This document shows, piece after piece, positions 60,998-64,000 of a stretch of 64,000 nt of DNA. Position 1 is the first letter of the stretch. Each line of letters starts with the position of its first letter. Source of the DNA: CAXXOK01 sp963675925 (GTDB lineage Bacteria > Bacillota > Clostridia > Christensenellales > Aristaeellaceae); contig CAXXIB010000003.1 of NCBI GenBank assembly GCA_963675925.2, forward strand, positions 1 through 64,000. The letters run 5' to 3'. The position numbers and the translations under genes were made by a program. The notes below the pieces were generated by a model. That model was not told the origin of the DNA, ran no database searches, and saw only the letters and a program-made list of their open reading frames with translations.

Positions 60998-62387
60998 GGA
61001 ACCAGTACAGATCTCCAAAGAGGAGATGGATTCGCAGGCGATGGCGATGGATGCGTTTCGCACCCTGGACGCTTGTCCAAGAAGCTACCATATCGTAACC
61101 TTCGGCTGCCAGATGAACGCCCATGATTCGGAAACTATTTCCGGAATGATGGAGCGCATGGGCATGGAGGAAGCACAGGACCGGCGGGACGCAGATCTGG
61201 TGATTTTTAACACCTGCTGCGTGCGTGAAAACGCCGAGCGCCGCGCCCTTGGCAATGTCATATGGCTGAAACAGCTGAAAAAGAATAAGCCCGATTTGCT
61301 GATCGCCGTTTGCGGCTGCATGATTCAGCAAGCGCACATGGCAGAGAGAGTACTCAAGCAATACCCGTTTATCGACCTGGCTTTCGGCACGCACAACCTG
61401 TACCAACTGCCATCGCTGCTGACAGCCTTGGTGGAAAAACGGCAGCGGGTGATTTCGATCAGCCGGGAGGAATCCCTGATCGCCGAAGGCATGCCGGTGA
61501 AGCGGCTGAACAATTACAAAGCCTTTATCAACATCATGTACGGCTGTGATAACTTTTGTACCTATTGCGTCGTACCCTTTGTGCGCGGGCGGGAGCGCAG
61601 CCGTCGTATGGACGATATTTTGCGCGAGGCTGAAACCCTGCAAAAAGCGGGCGTGCAGGAGATTATGCTGCTGGGCCAAAACGTAAACAGCTATGGCGAC
61701 GGGCGCGAATTTCCAAAGCTTTTGCAAGCGCTGGATCAAATCGGCATTCCCCGCATCCGCTTTATGACCTCGCACCCCAAGGACCTGTCCGATGAACTGA
61801 TTGCGGTCATGGCCGGTGGCAAGCATATCTGCAATCATTTGCACCTGCCCGTGCAGAGCGGGTCCAACGCAATCCTCAAAGCCATGAACCGCGGCTACAC
61901 GCGCGAGCAGTACATCCAGCGCGTGCAGGATTTACGAAGCGCGGTGCCGGACATCGGCATTACCACCGATTTTATTGTCGGATTTCCGGGTGAAACACAG
62001 CAGCAATTTATGGATAGTGTTTCACTGGTCGACGAAATCGGGTATGATTCTGCTTTCACCTTTATCTATAGCCCGCGCATTGGAACTGCCGCTGCGAAGA
62101 TGAAGGATCAAGTGCCGGCGGATGTATCCGCCGAGCGCATCCAAACCCTGATCAAGGTTATGGAACAGAGCACGCAGCGCGTGAACCAGTCGCTGGTTGG
62201 AACCACCGAGCAGGTACTGGTAGAAGGCGTGTCGAAACGCTCTAAGTCCATGGTGTCAGGCAAGGGACGGCGAAATATCACCGTAACCTTAGCAGGAGAT
62301 CAGCGGGATATCGGTAAACTATTACAGGTGAAGATCATCTCGGCAGCGACTAATACGCTCCGGGGAGAAAAGGAGACTATGGAATGA
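60990..62387 (+). CDS. miaB: tRNA-2-methylthio-N6-dimethylallyladenosine synthase
   Basis: About 465 aa. A two-cluster radical SAM methylthiotransferase acting on i6A37 of tRNAs. N-terminal UPF0004 Cys in FGCQMNAHDSE, NTCCVRENA and CGCM; radical SAM Cys in GCDNFCTYCVVPFVRGRERS; C-terminal TRAM domain. I take TTG 60990 as start (AAAGGGA 9 nt upstream). Met codons at 61026-61041 are possible, but the first of them sits directly on a GAGGAG. Confidence 0.93.
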   Translation: MHKEPVQISKEEMDSQAMAMDAFRTLDACPRSYHIVTFGCQMNAHDSETISGMMERMGMEEAQDRRDADLVIFNTCCVRENAERRALGNVIWLKQLKKNKPDLLIAVCGCMIQQAHMAERVLKQYPFIDLAFGTHNLYQLPSLLTALVEKRQRVISISREESLIAEGMPVKRLNNYKAFINIMYGCDNFCTYCVVPFVRGRERSRRMDDILREAETLQKAGVQEIMLLGQNVNSYGDGREFPKLLQALDQIGIPRIRFMTSHPKDLSDELIAVMAGGKHICNHLHLPVQSGSNAILKAMNRGYTREQYIQRVQDLRSAVPDIGITTDFIVGFPGETQQQFMDSVSLVDEIGYDSAFTFIYSPRIGTAAAKMKDQVPADVSAERIQTLIKVMEQSTQRVNQSLVGTTEQVLVEGVSKRSKSMVSGKGRRNITVTLAGDQRDIGKLLQVKIISAATNTLRGEKETME

Positions 62388-62782
62388 ATAAGGTACTTGT
62401 ACAGGCAGAACTACTGGGGGAGGCTATCCTCGAAAGCGAAGAATACGTTTCTATGCGCCTGGCAGAACAGGCGGTTCTCGATAACAAAGAAGCGCAACAG
62501 CTGATCCAGGAATACTCTGAGCTCAAGGATGCATTTCAGGAAGAAATGACCAAAAAGCCGCTGGATAATGAAGCCATTACCAAAGCTGGCGAAGCCGTGA
62601 AAGCCACGGAAGAAAAGCTTGCAGGCAACGAACTGATCAATACCATGCGCGAAAAAAGCGGTGCGTATTCCGATCTGATGCAGGAACTCAACGCCGTCAT
62701 CGGCCGCGTAGTCAATGGCGAACCGGAAGAGGCCAGCTGTTCCGGCGGGTGCGAAGGTTGCGGAGGGTCTTGCAGCCACTAA
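62384..62782 (+). CDS. YlbF/YmcA family protein with Cys-rich tail
   Basis: A 132-aa helical protein of the YlbF/YmcA (RicF/RicA) family. The C-terminal tail CSGGCEGCGGSCSH can ligate an Fe-S cluster, as the Ric proteins of Bacillus do. There the Ric complex steers RNase Y processing and interacts with the MiaB branch of tRNA modification, so its position directly after miaB (ATGA overlap) and near an RNase gene fits. Linked with mutS downstream. Confidence 0.85.
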   Translation: MNKVLVQAELLGEAILESEEYVSMRLAEQAVLDNKEAQQLIQEYSELKDAFQEEMTKKPLDNEAITKAGEAVKATEEKLAGNELINTMREKSGAYSDLMQELNAVIGRVVNGEPEEASCSGGCEGCGGSCSH

Positions 62783-62807
62783 ATCAATCGTATAGTCAGA
62801 GGTACAC

Positions 62808-64000
62808 ATGCCGATTTCACCCATGATGCAACAATACCTGAACATCAAGCAGAAGTATGAGCACTGTTTGTTATTTTACCGTGTCGGAGATTTCTATGAA
62901 ATGTTCTTTGAGGACGCGAAAATCGCCTCCAAAGAACTGGAACTCGTTTTAACCGGCAAGGATTGCGGACTTTCGGAACGCGCGCCGATGTGCGGCGTTC
63001 CGCATCATGCGGTGAATACGTATGTACAGCGTCTGATTGAAAAAGGCTATAAAGTCGCCATTTGCGAGCAGCTGACCGAGCCCACCAAGGGCAAGCAGCC
63101 GGTGGAACGCGACGTGGTACGCATTATCACGCCCGGCACCGTGGCCGACAGTGCCATGCTCGACGAAAAAGCAAACGCCTATATCCTCTGTTTGTATTTC
63201 AGGGGAAAGGGCGTTGCTTTGGCGTATACGGATGTATCGACCGGCGAGTTCACCGTGGGTCTACTTGAAAACACCGGCAAGCGCCTGCGCGATGAACTGG
63301 CCCGCATTGCTCCGCGCGAGATGCTGGTTAGCGACGAGCAGGCCTTGCTGGACGCAATAAAAGAGGAGCTTCCGGTTTCGGACATTCCCTCGGTCGCGTT
63401 TGATAAAAAGAACGCCGAAAGAGAACTGAAAGAGCACTTTCAAGTTGCGTTTCTAAACGCGCTCGGTTTTGAGGACAGGGATATCCGTGTCAATGCGGCA
63501 GGAGCGCTGCTTAAATACCTAAACGATACGCAAAAGAACGCACTATCGCACATTACCCAGGTATCGTTCCATCAGGGACAAAGCACCATGCTGCTGGACA
63601 GCGCTACGCGCCGCAACCTGGAACTGACCCAGACCATGCGTGCAGGTGAGCGTAAAGGCTCGCTGCTTTGGCTGCTGGACAGAACCAAAACGGCCATGGG
63701 GGCCAGGCTTTTAAAAACCTGGGTGGAGGAACCGCTCATCAGCAAAGAGCGCATTGACATGCGGCTTGATGCTGTGGAAGCGCTCAAAAACGATGTACTG
63801 GCCGCTGATGATTTGACGCAGGAGCTGGCAAACGTATCCGATCTGGAGCGACTATTGTCCAAACTTAGCTACCAAAGCTTTAATGCGCGCGATAGTTTAG
63901 CACTGCGCCGCTCGCTGCTGTGCGTAAAGCCTGTCAAGGACAAGCTGAAACCCTTCACGGTGTCCGGTATTGAAGTGCTGTGGCATTCACTGGCTCCCTT
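62808..64000 (+). CDS. mutS: DNA mismatch repair protein MutS (3' end cut)
   Basis: The first 397 codons of MutS; the frame is still open at the window edge. The start MPISPMMQQYLNIKQKYEHC leads to the mismatch-reading motif GDFYEMFFEDA (Phe-x-Glu), then APMCGVPHHA, GTVADS in domain II, and the lever region with MLLDSATRRNLELTQTMR and TAMGARLLKTWVEEPL. The ATPase domain lies beyond the window. ATG 62808 with AGAGGT upstream, 25 bases after the YlbF gene. Confidence 0.96.
   Translation, partial: MPISPMMQQYLNIKQKYEHCLLFYRVGDFYEMFFEDAKIASKELELVLTGKDCGLSERAPMCGVPHHAVNTYVQRLIEKGYKVAICEQLTEPTKGKQPVERDVVRIITPGTVADSAMLDEKANAYILCLYFRGKGVALAYTDVSTGEFTVGLLENTGKRLRDELARIAPREMLVSDEQALLDAIKEELPVSDIPSVAFDKKNAERELKEHFQVAFLNALGFEDRDIRVNAAGALLKYLNDTQKNALSHITQVSFHQGQSTMLLDSATRRNLELTQTMRAGERKGSLLWLLDRTKTAMGARLLKTWVEEPLISKERIDMRLDAVEALKNDVLAADDLTQELANVSDLERLLSKLSYQSFNARDSLALRRSLLCVKPVKDKLKPFTVSGIEVLWHSLAP

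Noticed and set aside
1..64000. CRISPR arrays, rRNA genes, transposases and integrases
   Set aside because: I looked for spaced direct repeats, rRNA-like sequence and DDE or tyrosine recombinase motifs and saw none in the window.

Overview
The window looks like a chromosomal segment of a Firmicutes bacterium of the class Clostridia, with roughly balanced to moderately high GC by eye. Several things point there: the run of a B12-binding radical SAM protein, its partner protein, RNase G/E, miaB, a YlbF-family gene and mutS; the conserved unknown families DUF5058, DUF5317 and DUF5685; a YesM/YesN-type two-component system; AGGAGG-type ribosome binding sites; and frequent TTG and GTG starts. I cannot place it more finely. 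Three of the four solute-binding proteins have plain type I signal peptides with no lipobox, which is unusual for a single-membrane Gram-positive and leaves open a diderm lineage.

Layout. 1-4.9 kb: an alpha-glucoside ABC importer (binding protein cut by the window edge, two permeases) and a GH13 alpha-glucosidase, followed by a sugar-sensor/GGDEF fusion. 7.5-10.3 kb: two membrane proteins and an M20 peptidase. 10.4-13.4 kb: an unrecognised gene, a 244-nt element with 25-bp inverted ends holding a 25-codon ORF, then a membrane HD-GYP c-di-GMP phosphodiesterase and a DUF5317 protein. 13.5-15.5 kb: a DUF5685 / J-domain / zinc-ribbon operon. 15.5-23.8 kb (minus): a nearly complete shikimate and Phe/Tyr operon (aroF, tyrA, aroB, aroA, aroC, pheA, an aroE-aroK fusion, aroQ) behind one promoter and a structured leader. 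pheA is broken by three single-base shifts.

24-36.2 kb: two TetR regulators and a catabolic cluster. On the minus strand are two FAD subunits and a CCG-type Fe-S subunit resembling a glycolate-oxidase-like complex. Divergent from them are a TRAP transporter, a CoA-acylating-type aldehyde dehydrogenase and a lone carboxyltransferase. A 16-bp palindrome sits inside the minus-strand promoter. 36.3-37.3 kb: ferritin-like protein and Ohr. 37.7-46.9 kb: an RbsABC-type sugar importer followed by its likely sensing system (YesM-like kinase, YesN-like regulator, and a lipoprotein paralogue of the transporter's binding protein).

47-64 kb: a flavin reductase, tRNA-Leu(GAG) with a perfect consensus promoter, rplM-rpsI, thiamine pyrophosphokinase, a low-GC segment with a lone TIR-like protein flanked by an 8-bp direct repeat, a Na/Pi cotransporter, a membrane ferritin, ftsA-ftsZ, and the radical SAM/RNase/miaB/ylbF/mutS run. 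The end of the window cuts mutS.
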